From Clostridia bacterium (GTDB taxonomy: Bacteria > Bacillota > Clostridia > Oscillospirales > Ruminococcaceae): a stretch of 7,107 bases of DNA. Positions 1-7,107 of this stretch are shown in pieces. The DNA is taken from assembly GCA_026001145.1 (NCBI GenBank), contig BNZN01000031.1, positions 1-7,107 on the forward strand, in the 5' to 3' direction. The position numbers were made by a program, and so were the translations under genes. Under the pieces are notes generated by a model. The model saw nothing but the letters and a program-made list of their open reading frames with translations, made no database searches and had not been told where the DNA came from. The stretch's first letter is position 1; every line of letters starts with the position of its first letter.

Positions 1-661
1 AGAAAAGGCAAAGCAATTGAAGGCTGTTGCGGAAGGTTCGTTTGGCGTGAGTTTTGCCAAAGACGCGTTTTCTTTTCAGATCCGGCAATTTATGGAGCAA
101 ATCATCTTCCTCGAGAACCAAATCAAAGAGCTTGAAGAACAAATTGCATTGCTACTCAAACAGACAGATTCCTATATTACGACCATTCCTGGGATCGGCG
201 ACACACTTGGCGCTATCATACTTAGCGAAATTGGAGACATTACGCGTTTTGATGCCCCTGGAAAACTTGTTGCTTTCGCAGGTTTTGATGTGAAAGTCAA
301 CCAATCCGGTGAATTCACCGGAACGAATGGGAAAATCTCTAAACGCGGCTCTCCATACCTCCGATGTGCTATTTGGCTCGCCGCCTTCCATGCCGCTTTT
401 CATGATCCCATTCTTTCCAAATATTACCAATTCCTCAAAGCTCGAGGTAAGCACCATCTCACAGCTCTTGGCGCAGTTTCGCGTAAACTTTGCAACATTA
501 TTTTTGCTATCCTCCACGAGAACCGTCCCTACGAACCAACCGTTCTGTGTTATAATATTGCGTAGTTCTCGAACACCCTTGCTTTTAAATCGCAGCTGAT
601 CCAAATTCTACGCTAAAATTCCCAAACCAAAAACTAAAAACCAAGGTCGTACGTTCCGGAG
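1..661 (+). mobile_element. IS110-family insertion sequence, right part; outer boundary unresolved
   Basis: The transposase tail plus the non-coding stretch 566-661 is interpreted as the right portion of an IS110-family element. These elements generally lack terminal inverted repeats and need not leave a target duplication, so the right edge cannot be read from one copy; it lies somewhere between 566 and roughly 661. In IS110-group elements the bridge RNA is encoded upstream of the transposase (outside this window), and in IS1111-group elements downstream of it, which here would be 566-661. The only structure I see there is a 6-bp inverted repeat, GCGTAG at 560-565 and CTACGC at 608-613, which could occur by chance. 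The boundary given is an upper limit. Confidence 0.55.
2..565 (+). CDS. IS110-family transposase, C-terminal part (5' end outside window)
   Basis: The reading frame is open from the first bases of the window to TAG at 563-565, so only about 187 C-terminal residues are visible and the true start is not here. A helical, glutamate-rich stretch (FLENQIKELEEQIALL, about 94-141) resembles the coiled coil that precedes the C-terminal domain in IS110 proteins. The following segment has the family's transposase_20 (PF02371-like) hallmarks: TIPGIGDTLGAIILSEIGD, then FDAPGKLVAFAGFD, then a S-G followed by ISKRGSPYLRCAIWLAAF. In this family that domain carries a serine needed for recombination; the S-G just before ISKRG is a candidate, but I cannot assign it. 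The N-terminal RuvC-like DEDD domain is missing only because the window starts here, so nothing shows whether the element is intact. Its base composition looks richer in G+C than the neighbouring phosphoesterase, as expected for an insertion sequence. Family assignment is firm; subgroup (IS110 or IS1111) is not resolved. Confidence 0.9.
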   Translation, partial: EKAKQLKAVAEGSFGVSFAKDAFSFQIRQFMEQIIFLENQIKELEEQIALLLKQTDSYITTIPGIGDTLGAIILSEIGDITRFDAPGKLVAFAGFDVKVNQSGEFTGTNGKISKRGSPYLRCAIWLAAFHAAFHDPILSKYYQFLKARGKHHLTALGAVSRKLCNIIFAILHENRPYEPTVLCYNIA

Positions 662-666
662 GTGAG
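658..666 (+). promoter_or_regulatory. Shine-Dalgarno-like GGAGGTGAG overlapping the only nearby GTG start
   Basis: GGAGGTGAG at 658-666 is an excellent anti-16S match, but the only canonical in-frame start near it, GTG at 662-664, lies inside it. A normally spaced start would fall near 671-675, where the frame reads ATC; ATT at 680 is the next near-cognate codon. Either the gene starts at a non-standard codon or its original start region was altered next to the insertion sequence. Confidence 0.4.
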
Positions 667-1549
667 TGTTATCCACTTAATTTCAGGGGAAGCGAGTTTC
701 TTCCATTCATACACACAAATATTAGTTGCATGTTCTTTGATTCTTTGCCTGTTAATCTTTTTTTATCTTCAAAATAATTTGCTAGTTGTCTCTTATACTA
801 AGTATTCGAATAACAAGATTCCATCCGCATTTGATGGTTTCAAAATTCTTCAAGTTTCTGATCTTCACAACAAACAATTCGGCAAAAATCAGTCAAGACT
901 AGTCAAAAAAATTTCTAGCATAACTCCTGATATTATAGTCATAACAGGCGATCTTGTTGATTCATATCACACAGAAATCTCAAAAGCAATGAAGTTAATC
1001 GACGAAATTATAAAGCTTGCCCCTGTCTATTACGTACCCGGGAATCACGAAGCAAGAGATAGTATTTACGAAAAGATAAAACCGTTGCTTATAGCTTCTG
1101 GAGTTCATGTTTTATTTAACAAATCTGAGGTTTTCGAAAAGGCCAATCAACACATTGGAATTTGTGGTCTTGCCGATCCTGACTTTTTGGATTCACGGAA
1201 TTACAAACAACAACTTTGCGAAAATCTTAATACTCTAAAAAATCTTGCTGTGGAATCAAAGATTCGGTTTAATATTCTTTTGGCGCATGATCCTTCTTTT
1301 TTTAAGATATATGACAAACCTGGGTTTGCTCTTGTTTTTTCTGGGCACGCTCATGGTGGTCAGTTCAGAATTCCGTTTTGGCGAGGCCTTTATGCACCAG
1401 GACAAGGGCTATTCCCCAAATATACCAGTGGCTTGCACCAATTGAAGAACACTTCGATGGTGATAAGCAGAGGATTAGGTAATAGCTCTTTCCCTTTGAG
1501 GCTCTTTAATTTTCCGGAACTTGTAGTAATTTCTTTAAAATCTAATTAG
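662..1549 (+). CDS. Membrane-anchored calcineurin-like metallophosphoesterase (YkuE/YaeI type)
   Basis: The 295-aa product has one hydrophobic segment (about residues 18-37) followed by a complete two-metal phosphoesterase domain, so it is probably an N-terminally anchored enzyme facing outward. All five metal-site motifs are visible: D67-L-H69, G96-D97-L-V-D100, G127-N128-H129-E130, H209-D210 and G228-H229-A-H231-G-G. The tail SRGLGNSSFPLRLFNFPELV is typical of YkuE-like proteins. These enzymes hydrolyse phosphomonoesters or diesters with Mn, Fe or Zn; some relatives act on lipid-linked sugars or the cell wall, but the substrate here is unknown. No twin-arginine motif is seen. The length is normal for the family, so the coding region appears whole. 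The start is doubtful: GTG at 662 is the only canonical choice before TTG at 737, which lies inside the membrane segment, and that GTG overlaps its Shine-Dalgarno sequence. Upstream in-frame sequence is open only back to a TAA at 635-637. The ferredoxin gene follows 12 bases after the stop. Confidence 0.9.
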   Translation: MSVIHLISGEASFFHSYTQILVACSLILCLLIFFYLQNNLLVVSYTKYSNNKIPSAFDGFKILQVSDLHNKQFGKNQSRLVKKISSITPDIIVITGDLVDSYHTEISKAMKLIDEIIKLAPVYYVPGNHEARDSIYEKIKPLLIASGVHVLFNKSEVFEKANQHIGICGLADPDFLDSRNYKQQLCENLNTLKNLAVESKIRFNILLAHDPSFFKIYDKPGFALVFSGHAHGGQFRIPFWRGLYAPGQGLFPKYTSGLHQLKNTSMVISRGLGNSSFPLRLFNFPELVVISLKSN

Positions 1550-1561
1550 GGGGTGATTTTT

Positions 1562-1735
1562 ATGGCATATAAAATATCCACAACCTGCATAAACTGCGGC
1601 ACATGCGTGGGTGTGTGCCCTGTTGACGCAATTACTCGTGGTCAAATTGTTCACGAAATTAATCAAGATCTTTGCATTGGATGTGGTGCTTGCGCAGCTA
1701 GTTGTCCCGTTGGCGCGCCAGTTGCGGAGGATTGA
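1562..1735 (+). CDS. Small 2[4Fe-4S] ferredoxin, clostridial type
   Basis: This 57-aa protein is almost entirely two cluster-binding motifs: C9-I-N-C12-G-T-C15-V-G-V-C19-P and C38-I-G-C41-G-A-C44-A-A-S-C48-P. Each should bind a 4Fe-4S cluster jointly with the last cysteine of the other motif, as in classic clostridial ferredoxins, which carry single electrons between cytoplasmic oxidoreductases such as pyruvate:ferredoxin oxidoreductase and hydrogenase. The length matches the family (about 55 aa). ATG at 1562 is preferred over an in-frame GTG at 1553 because AGGGGGTGA (1548-1556) sits a proper distance upstream and the product then begins MAYKIS, as is usual. It lies 12 nt after the phosphoesterase stop, so the two are probably co-transcribed; no separate promoter is evident. 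Its usual redox partners are not in the window. Confidence 0.95.
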   Translation: MAYKISTTCINCGTCVGVCPVDAITRGQIVHEINQDLCIGCGACAASCPVGAPVAED

Positions 1736-1820
1736 TAAATCCGTGGTCGCGGCATGAGGTGAAATCAGTTCAAAACCTGGGAGCAAAAAACCTTTTAATT
1801 TCGAAAAAAGTGCCCAAAGG

Positions 1821-1847
1821 AAAAAGAGGGGAAATCTGGGTCCCCTC
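1821..1847 (-). terminator. dnaJ: Intrinsic terminator for the hrcA-grpE-dnaK-dnaJ operon
   Basis: GAGGGGA (1826-1832) and TCCCCTC (1841-1847) form a perfect 7-bp GC-rich stem with an 8-nt loop. Read on the minus strand, the stem is followed directly by TTTTTCCTTT (the T-run is the A-run at 1821-1825), the layout of a rho-independent terminator. It begins about 95 nt after the dnaJ stop, with no gene in between. Confidence 0.75.
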
Positions 1848-1915
1848 CCTGGTTTGCTTCTTAAAAAGCGAGTTTCAAATAAAGAAAAGTTCGAGAAATC
1901 GAATTTGTTGCGAAT
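1841..1915 (-). repeat. Intergenic repeat-like block, copy downstream of dnaJ
   Basis: This block resembles 3292-3366 in the dnaK-dnaJ spacer, in the same orientation relative to the preceding gene. On the + strand both contain a CTCCC run, then GGTTTG (1851-1856), a less conserved A/T-rich stretch, and GTTCGAGAA (1889-1897) followed by a matching end. The final 27 bases (1889-1915) match the other copy at 22 of 27 positions by eye. The spacing from GGTTTG to GTTCGAGAA is 38 nt here and 39 nt in the other copy. It is close to the dnaJ stop and overlaps one arm of the terminator hairpin. Function is unknown. Confidence 0.55.
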
Positions 1916-1941
1916 TCAAGCACCAAGAAGCGAGGATGGTT

Positions 1942-3126
1942 TCAAAAGGCGAAAGCGTCTTTGAAATCGTCCTTCAGTTTTTCGAAAAAGTTCTTGCGTT
2001 TGGCGTAATTTTTTTCTGTTTTTAAACTGCCTGCAAATTCACGCAGCATTTCTTTTTGTTTCGTGTTCAGGTTGCGGGGCACCTCGATGACGACTTTAAT
2101 ATATTCATCACCAAATCCACGACCATTTGTATATGGGATTCCTTTCCCTTTCAGTCTGAATGTGGTTCCAGGTTGAGTCCCTTCGGTAATGGAATATGTA
2201 ACTTTACCGGTTATTGTTGGTATGGTAATTTCGTCACCGAGAACAAGCTGCGAGAACCTGAGCGGCAACTCACAGTGAACGTCATAACCATCTCTTGAGA
2301 AGATGTGATGTTTTTCAACCCTGACCAAAACCTCAAGGTCGCCGGCTGGGCCGCCTTTGTGCCCAGCATTCCCTTGATTTCTGACCACAAAAATCTGGCG
2401 ATTATCAATTCCAGCAGGGCAGCTGACCTCAAGCGAAACGGATTTTCGAACAGACCCGCTTCCCGAACACTTTGGACACGGATGCTCTATTACCGTCCCG
2501 TTCCCCTTACATCTTGTGCAGGTTCTGCTTGTTGAAACAGCACCAAATGGCGTTCTTTGAGTGACTTTGATTGTACCAGTTCCTCCGCAGTCAACGCAGG
2601 TCGACGGAGAATGACCTTTTTCTGAGCCACTGCCCGAACATGCGTCGCAAAGTTCATATCTATCGAACTTTATTGTTTTCTTTGTGCCCAGAGCTGCCTC
2701 CATAAAAGTCAGTCCAATTGTGATTTCCACGTTGGCTCCTTTTGAAGGAATATTTTGATTTTTGGGGCGGCTTCCACCACCAAAACCACCGAATCCACTG
2801 AACATATTCTCGAAAATATCGCCTAAGTCCATTCCAAAATCGCCGAAGTTCCCAAATCCGCCGAACCCGGTGTTTGTGTTGCCAGAACCAGAATAAGAAG
2901 GGTCAACTCCTGCATGACCAAATTGATCATATCGTGCCTTTTTTTCTGAATTCGAGAGCACTTCATAGGCCTCATTGACCTCTTTGAATTTTTCAGCTGC
3001 TGCTTTATCGCCAGAATTCATATCTGGGTGGTATTGTTTTGCGAGTTTTCTGAAAGCTTTTTTGATTTCTGCCTCGGATGCGTTTTTATTAATTCCCAGT
3101 ACGTTATAGTAATCTCTCTTAGGCAA
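1942..3126 (-). CDS. dnaJ: Chaperone protein DnaJ (Hsp40)
   Basis: DnaJ delivers unfolded clients to DnaK and stimulates its ATPase. The 394-aa product shows the full type I layout: a J domain (about 1-70) with the H33-P34-D35 tripeptide and QFGHAG at its end, a Gly/Phe-rich region (about 80-120, many GFGGF repeats), a zinc-binding domain with four CxxCxGxG motifs (Cys 160/163, 177/180, 203/206, 217/220) and the C-terminal substrate-binding beta domains. Length is near the usual 375-390. It starts at TTG (3126-3124): the N-terminus [11 protein letters not shown] is exactly the family's conserved start, and AGGAGGG (3134-3140) lies 7 nt upstream. It is the last gene of the operon, separated from dnaK by 315 non-coding bases and followed by a terminator at 1821-1847. 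Transcription probably comes from the hrcA promoter; I see no convincing promoter in the spacer. Confidence 0.98.
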   Translation of the reverse strand: MPKRDYYNVLGINKNASEAEIKKAFRKLAKQYHPDMNSGDKAAAEKFKEVNEAYEVLSNSEKKARYDQFGHAGVDPSYSGSGNTNTGFGGFGNFGDFGMDLGDIFENMFSGFGGFGGGSRPKNQNIPSKGANVEITIGLTFMEAALGTKKTIKFDRYELCDACSGSGSEKGHSPSTCVDCGGTGTIKVTQRTPFGAVSTSRTCTRCKGNGTVIEHPCPKCSGSGSVRKSVSLEVSCPAGIDNRQIFVVRNQGNAGHKGGPAGDLEVLVRVEKHHIFSRDGYDVHCELPLRFSQLVLGDEITIPTITGKVTYSITEGTQPGTTFRLKGKGIPYTNGRGFGDEYIKVVIEVPRNLNTKQKEMLREFAGSLKTEKNYAKRKNFFEKLKDDFKDAFAF

Positions 3127-3133
3127 GAGTTTT

Positions 3134-3140
3134 CCCTCCT
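3134..3140 (-). promoter_or_regulatory. dnaJ: Strong ribosome binding site that fixes the TTG start of dnaJ
   Basis: On the minus strand AGGAGGG is followed by a 7-nt spacer (AAAACTC) and then TTG. No ATG or GTG fits the conserved DnaJ N-terminus, so this site decides the start. A strong site paired with a weak initiation codon would be expected to give moderate translation. Confidence 0.85.
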
Positions 3141-3151
3141 AGCTATAGGCG

Positions 3152-3178
3152 CGTTTATGTCCCCTTGGGGTCCTTCTT
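3152..3178 (-). repeat. Direct repeat copy J: diverged copy of the dnaK 3' end, upstream of dnaJ
   Basis: Read on the minus strand this would encode K-K-D-P-K-G-T-stop followed by ACG, mirroring the real dnaK terminus E-E-D-P-K-G-T-stop-ACG at 3439-3464. Aligned by eye, 24 of 27 positions agree, with two substitutions and a one-base indel. It is not translated as part of dnaK. The copies are in direct orientation about 287 bp apart and bracket most of the spacer. Confidence 0.75.
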
Positions 3179-3271
3179 GGAGCGTTACAATTGGAGTGAG
3201 GCTTTCTAAACGATTTGCGAATCCAAAAGCAGTAACCCTAGACTCTGGGAAAAAGCGTTTCAAGGATGGGT

Positions 3272-3302
3272 CCAGGGAAGGAAAATCGCAACTCCCTCCC
3301 GG
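3272..3302 (-). ncRNA. GC-rich hairpin in the dnaK-dnaJ transcript
   Basis: GGGAAGGAA (3275-3283) and CTCCCTCCC (3292-3300) enclose an 8-nt loop, with a further CC/GG extension past a single bulged A. On the + strand two positions would be A-C mismatches; in minus-strand RNA they become G-U wobbles, so the structure fits the dnaK-dnaJ transcript better. There is no T-run directly after it, unlike the related hairpin downstream of dnaJ, so readthrough into dnaJ is plausible. It may attenuate transcription or protect the 3' end of dnaK mRNA. Confidence 0.45.
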
Positions 3303-3366
3303 TTTGTTTTTTTGGAGTTTTTTGTCAAAACACAAAAAAGTTCGAGAAGGCGGATTTGCTTCGAAT
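3292..3366 (-). repeat. Intergenic repeat-like block, copy in the dnaK-dnaJ spacer
   Basis: This is the partner of 1841-1915. It has the same order of CTCCC run, GGTTTG (3301-3306), an A/T-rich stretch and GTTCGAGAA (3340-3348) with a conserved end up to 3366. The middle here forms an 8-bp inverted repeat (3318-3325 with 3332-3339, loop 6 nt) that is not kept in the other copy. The end overlaps the first tandem hairpin unit. Confidence 0.55.
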
Positions 3367-3433
3367 ATCGGAGTGCTTAGAAAGCACGAGGAAAAGCGAG
3401 TTTGTTTCGATTTTCGGAATGCTTGGAAAGCAT
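3350..3433 (-). repeat. Two tandem 38-nt units, each with a 6-bp hairpin
   Basis: Units at 3350-3387 and 3396-3433 (period 46 bp) match at 30 of 38 positions. Each ends in a hairpin with a 3-nt loop: GTGCTT-AGA-AAGCAC (3373-3387) and ATGCTT-GGA-AAGCAT (3419-3433). The outer pair is G-C in one and A-T in the other, a compensatory change that supports selection for pairing, while the loop also varies. In transcript order they lie 9 to 92 nt after the dnaK stop. They could slow 3' exonucleases on dnaK mRNA, but this is inference. Confidence 0.65.
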
Positions 3434-3438
3434 CGTTA

Positions 3439-5822
<2,384 letters not shown>

Positions 5823-5837
5823 ATTTTCATCACACCT

Positions 5838-6872
5838 CTAATATTCGCGTTTCAAGTAATCAGGCAAAATTTCCGTGAAGTATTTAAGATAGGCGACACA
5901 CATTGGATATTCGATTCTGACTGGGCCAATCATCGTGATTCGTCCCTCCCCAAAAGCTTTAACGGTGTAGCACGTATCCAAAATGCTAAACGGTCTTAGC
6001 TCACTGCCGCCAATGTTTTGGCCAACTCTGATCTCCAACTGGTTTGGTTCGGCCAACATGAGAGCAAGCGCCTTTTGGGGATCTTCCAAAAGATCAAGAA
6101 TTCGCCAGGCATCTTTCGCCAGCCCTTCGTAAAGAAGGAGGTTTGTTCCTCCTTTTGTGTAAAGATCAATGTTGCAGCTTTCCAAACAGATTTGGTATAC
6201 ACACAACAAAATTGGGGAAAGTATTGCGTTAAAAGAGCTATCTTCAACTGGTGCAGTCGCAATGATAGAGTTAACGAAGGTGTCAGTAACATCCCGCAGA
6301 TATCTGTTAGAAAAGGTGTTATTCAAAAAGGTATTCAGCCCTCTTAAAAAATTGTCAGAAACTGTGTGGTCAAACCGACAAATCTTATGTTTAACAACAC
6401 ACGAGCTCGTTGCTAAAACAACAACACAAAAATCAGATGAAGTTCTTACTACCTCCAGATGCTGGACTTTTTCGGTCTTTGAATAAGGTGCCGAAAACAT
6501 AACCACACAATGGCTTATCTCTGCCAAAATTGAACAAGCCTTTATCAGGCAGGCTTGTTGATTTGGGCTGTCTTCCAACAGATAAGCAATCTTCTCTTTG
6601 GTAAGGCTATCAATTTCATAATCTTGCAAAATGTTTTCAGTATAAAACCGGTAGCCATTCAACGAGGGGATGCGGCCAGCGGAAGTGTGTGGTTGTTCAA
6701 GAAGCCCTACCTCATAAAGGAACGCCATTTCGCTTCGAATTGTTGCAGATGAAATGTGGTTTTCAAAAAGCCTTGCAATATAACCTGAACCAACAGGCCT
6801 TGAATTGTTGATATACCCTTCAACAATGGCAGCTAAGATCCTTTTTTTGCGTTCATCTAACTTCATGAGCAT
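5838..6872 (-). CDS. hrcA: Heat-inducible transcription repressor HrcA
   Basis: HrcA binds the CIRCE operator and represses class I heat-shock genes; in known systems its folding depends on GroEL, giving feedback on chaperone load. The 344-aa product has an N-terminal winged-helix region (about 1-75) with the recognition segment SSATIRSEMA (41-50) and the family hallmark LLEQPHTSAGRIPS (57-70) followed by GYRFYTENIL. The GAF-like dimerisation region follows, and the C-terminus IGPVRIEYPMCVAYLKYF is typical. Length matches the family (about 340-350). ATG at 6872-6870 is chosen because AAGGA (6879-6883) lies 6 nt upstream; in-frame TTG (6878), GTG (6875) and ATG (6866) also exist but are worse spaced. 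It is the first gene of the operon and sits just downstream of a CIRCE-like operator, so it should repress itself together with grpE, dnaK and dnaJ. Confidence 0.98.
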   Translation of the reverse strand: MLMKLDERKKRILAAIVEGYINNSRPVGSGYIARLFENHISSATIRSEMAFLYEVGLLEQPHTSAGRIPSLNGYRFYTENILQDYEIDSLTKEKIAYLLEDSPNQQACLIKACSILAEISHCVVMFSAPYSKTEKVQHLEVVRTSSDFCVVVLATSSCVVKHKICRFDHTVSDNFLRGLNTFLNNTFSNRYLRDVTDTFVNSIIATAPVEDSSFNAILSPILLCVYQICLESCNIDLYTKGGTNLLLYEGLAKDAWRILDLLEDPQKALALMLAEPNQLEIRVGQNIGGSELRPFSILDTCYTVKAFGEGRITMIGPVRIEYPMCVAYLKYFTEILPDYLKREY

Positions 6873-6896
6873 CACCAATCCTTAGGCTAAAGTTGA

Positions 6897-6923
6897 TTGG
6901 CACTCAACCCAACTGACTGCTAG
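6897..6923 (-). promoter_or_regulatory. hrcA: CIRCE operator (degenerate), HrcA binding site
   Basis: TTGGCACTC (6897-6905), a 9-nt spacer and GACTGCTAG (6915-6923) match the CIRCE consensus TTAGCACTC-N9-GAGTGCTAA at 8/9 and 7/9 positions, with exact spacer length. It lies directly downstream of the promoter -10 box and overlaps the expected transcription start, so HrcA bound here would block initiation. The operon beginning with hrcA is the standard setting for this element. Confidence 0.92.
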
Positions 6924-6928
6924 TTTAG

Positions 6929-6957
6929 ATTCTACACTATATTTTCTGGAATGTCAA
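6929..6957 (-). promoter_or_regulatory. hrcA: Sigma-A-type promoter of the hrcA operon
   Basis: On the minus strand a perfect -35 box TTGACA (6957-6952), a 17-nt spacer and a -10 box TAGAAT (6934-6929, consensus TATAAT with one change) form a strong housekeeping promoter. The start site would fall around 6921-6923, within the CIRCE. A strong vegetative promoter held down by a repressor is the usual design for HrcA-controlled operons. Confidence 0.9.
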
Positions 6958-7107
6958 GTCCTAATTTTGGCACAATTCTTCGAATGACCCGGCAAAAAAA
7001 AGAAATTGCAAAAATTTTTCTCTCAACCCACATATTGGAGAGTAAATTGTAGCAACTACCCTTTGCCTGCAACTGGCACACCGTTAATTTTTGTGCAAAT
7101 TTAGTGC
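6958..7107. other. Non-coding sequence upstream of the hrcA promoter
   Basis: I find no credible coding region here. It is A/T-rich with A- and T-runs near 6993-7019 and two small inverted repeats (GTAG-CAA-CTAC at 7049-7059; CTCTC 7020-7024 with GAGAG 7038-7042), both short enough to be chance. Any neighbouring gene starts or ends outside the window. Confidence 0.5.

Larger units (their letters stand above)
1736..1941. other. Convergent intergenic region between ferredoxin and dnaJ
   Basis: These 206 bases separate the 3' ends of the two opposed transcription units. The dnaJ-proximal part (1841-1915) resembles a block in the dnaK-dnaJ spacer, and a terminator-like hairpin sits at 1826-1847. 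In the ferredoxin-proximal part (1736-1820) I see no gene, no recognisable RNA and no clear + strand terminator. The hairpin at 1826-1847 might also stop ferredoxin transcription, but on that side it is followed only by a loosely T-rich stretch. Confidence 0.6.

Noticed and set aside
566..574. TTCTCGAAC follows the transposase stop and also occurs on the coding strand after dnaK (3340-3348) and dnaJ (1889-1897)
   Set aside because: Only nine bases are shared with the transposase site and the motif is nearly self-complementary. The flanks do not match, so a third copy of the block is not supported.
152..604. Minus-strand 150-aa frame opposite the transposase
   Set aside because: It lies almost wholly antisense to a clear IS110 transposase domain and has no recognisable motif.
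1736..1790. Possible tRNA fragment (GTTCAAAAC resembling a T-loop)
   Set aside because: The flanking bases do not form a T-stem, and no acceptor, anticodon or D arm could be built around it.
1702..2025. A + strand 107-aa frame after the ferredoxin
   Set aside because: It begins inside the ferredoxin and runs antisense into dnaJ across the terminator; its composition is that of non-coding sequence.
3307..3340. TTGACA on the minus strand in the spacer as a possible dnaJ promoter
   Set aside because: At 16-18 nt downstream there is no -10-like hexamer, and the TTGACA is part of the A/T-rich inverted repeat.
7020..7059. Small inverted repeats upstream of the hrcA promoter
   Set aside because: The stems are only 4-5 bp and lack a terminator T-run or riboswitch-like architecture, so they were not called as features.

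Overview
The window looks like a chromosome segment from a low-to-moderate GC Gram-positive anaerobe, most likely a member of the Clostridia. Three things point there. The chaperone genes run hrcA-grpE-dnaK-dnaJ behind a CIRCE operator, the Firmicutes arrangement. DnaK (605 aa) is of the shorter Gram-positive type. A small clostridial-type 2[4Fe-4S] ferredoxin is present. The genus cannot be named from the sequence alone.

Layout from left to right. Positions 2-565 (+) are the C-terminal part of an IS110-family transposase whose 5' part lies outside the window. Positions 566-661 should hold the right end of that element and its junction with the host chromosome. Next come two tightly spaced + strand genes: a membrane-anchored calcineurin-like metallophosphoesterase (662-1549) and a 57-aa ferredoxin (1562-1735). 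They converge on the heat-shock operon, which fills the rest of the window on the minus strand and is transcribed from right to left: a sigma-A-type promoter at 6929-6957, a degenerate CIRCE at 6897-6923, hrcA (5838-6872), grpE (5310-5822), dnaK (3442-5259) and dnaJ (1942-3126). A hairpin with a T-run at 1821-1847 should terminate dnaJ.

The operon encodes one functional unit. DnaK is the ATP-driven chaperone, DnaJ its J-domain partner and GrpE its nucleotide exchange factor. HrcA is the repressor that by family knowledge binds CIRCE and closes the feedback loop. hrcA, grpE and dnaK are closely spaced and start with ATG. dnaJ is set apart by 315 nt of non-coding sequence and starts with TTG.

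The least ordinary part of the window is that dnaK-dnaJ spacer (3127-3441). It contains a diverged second copy of the last bases of dnaK just upstream of dnaJ, two tandem 38-nt units each carrying a small hairpin with a compensatory base change, an A/T-rich inverted repeat, a GC-rich hairpin that pairs better as minus-strand RNA, and a block related to the sequence just downstream of dnaJ. It looks like a repetitive, structured intergenic element, possibly one copy of a genome-wide family. No new protein system, CRISPR array, tRNA or rRNA was recognised.
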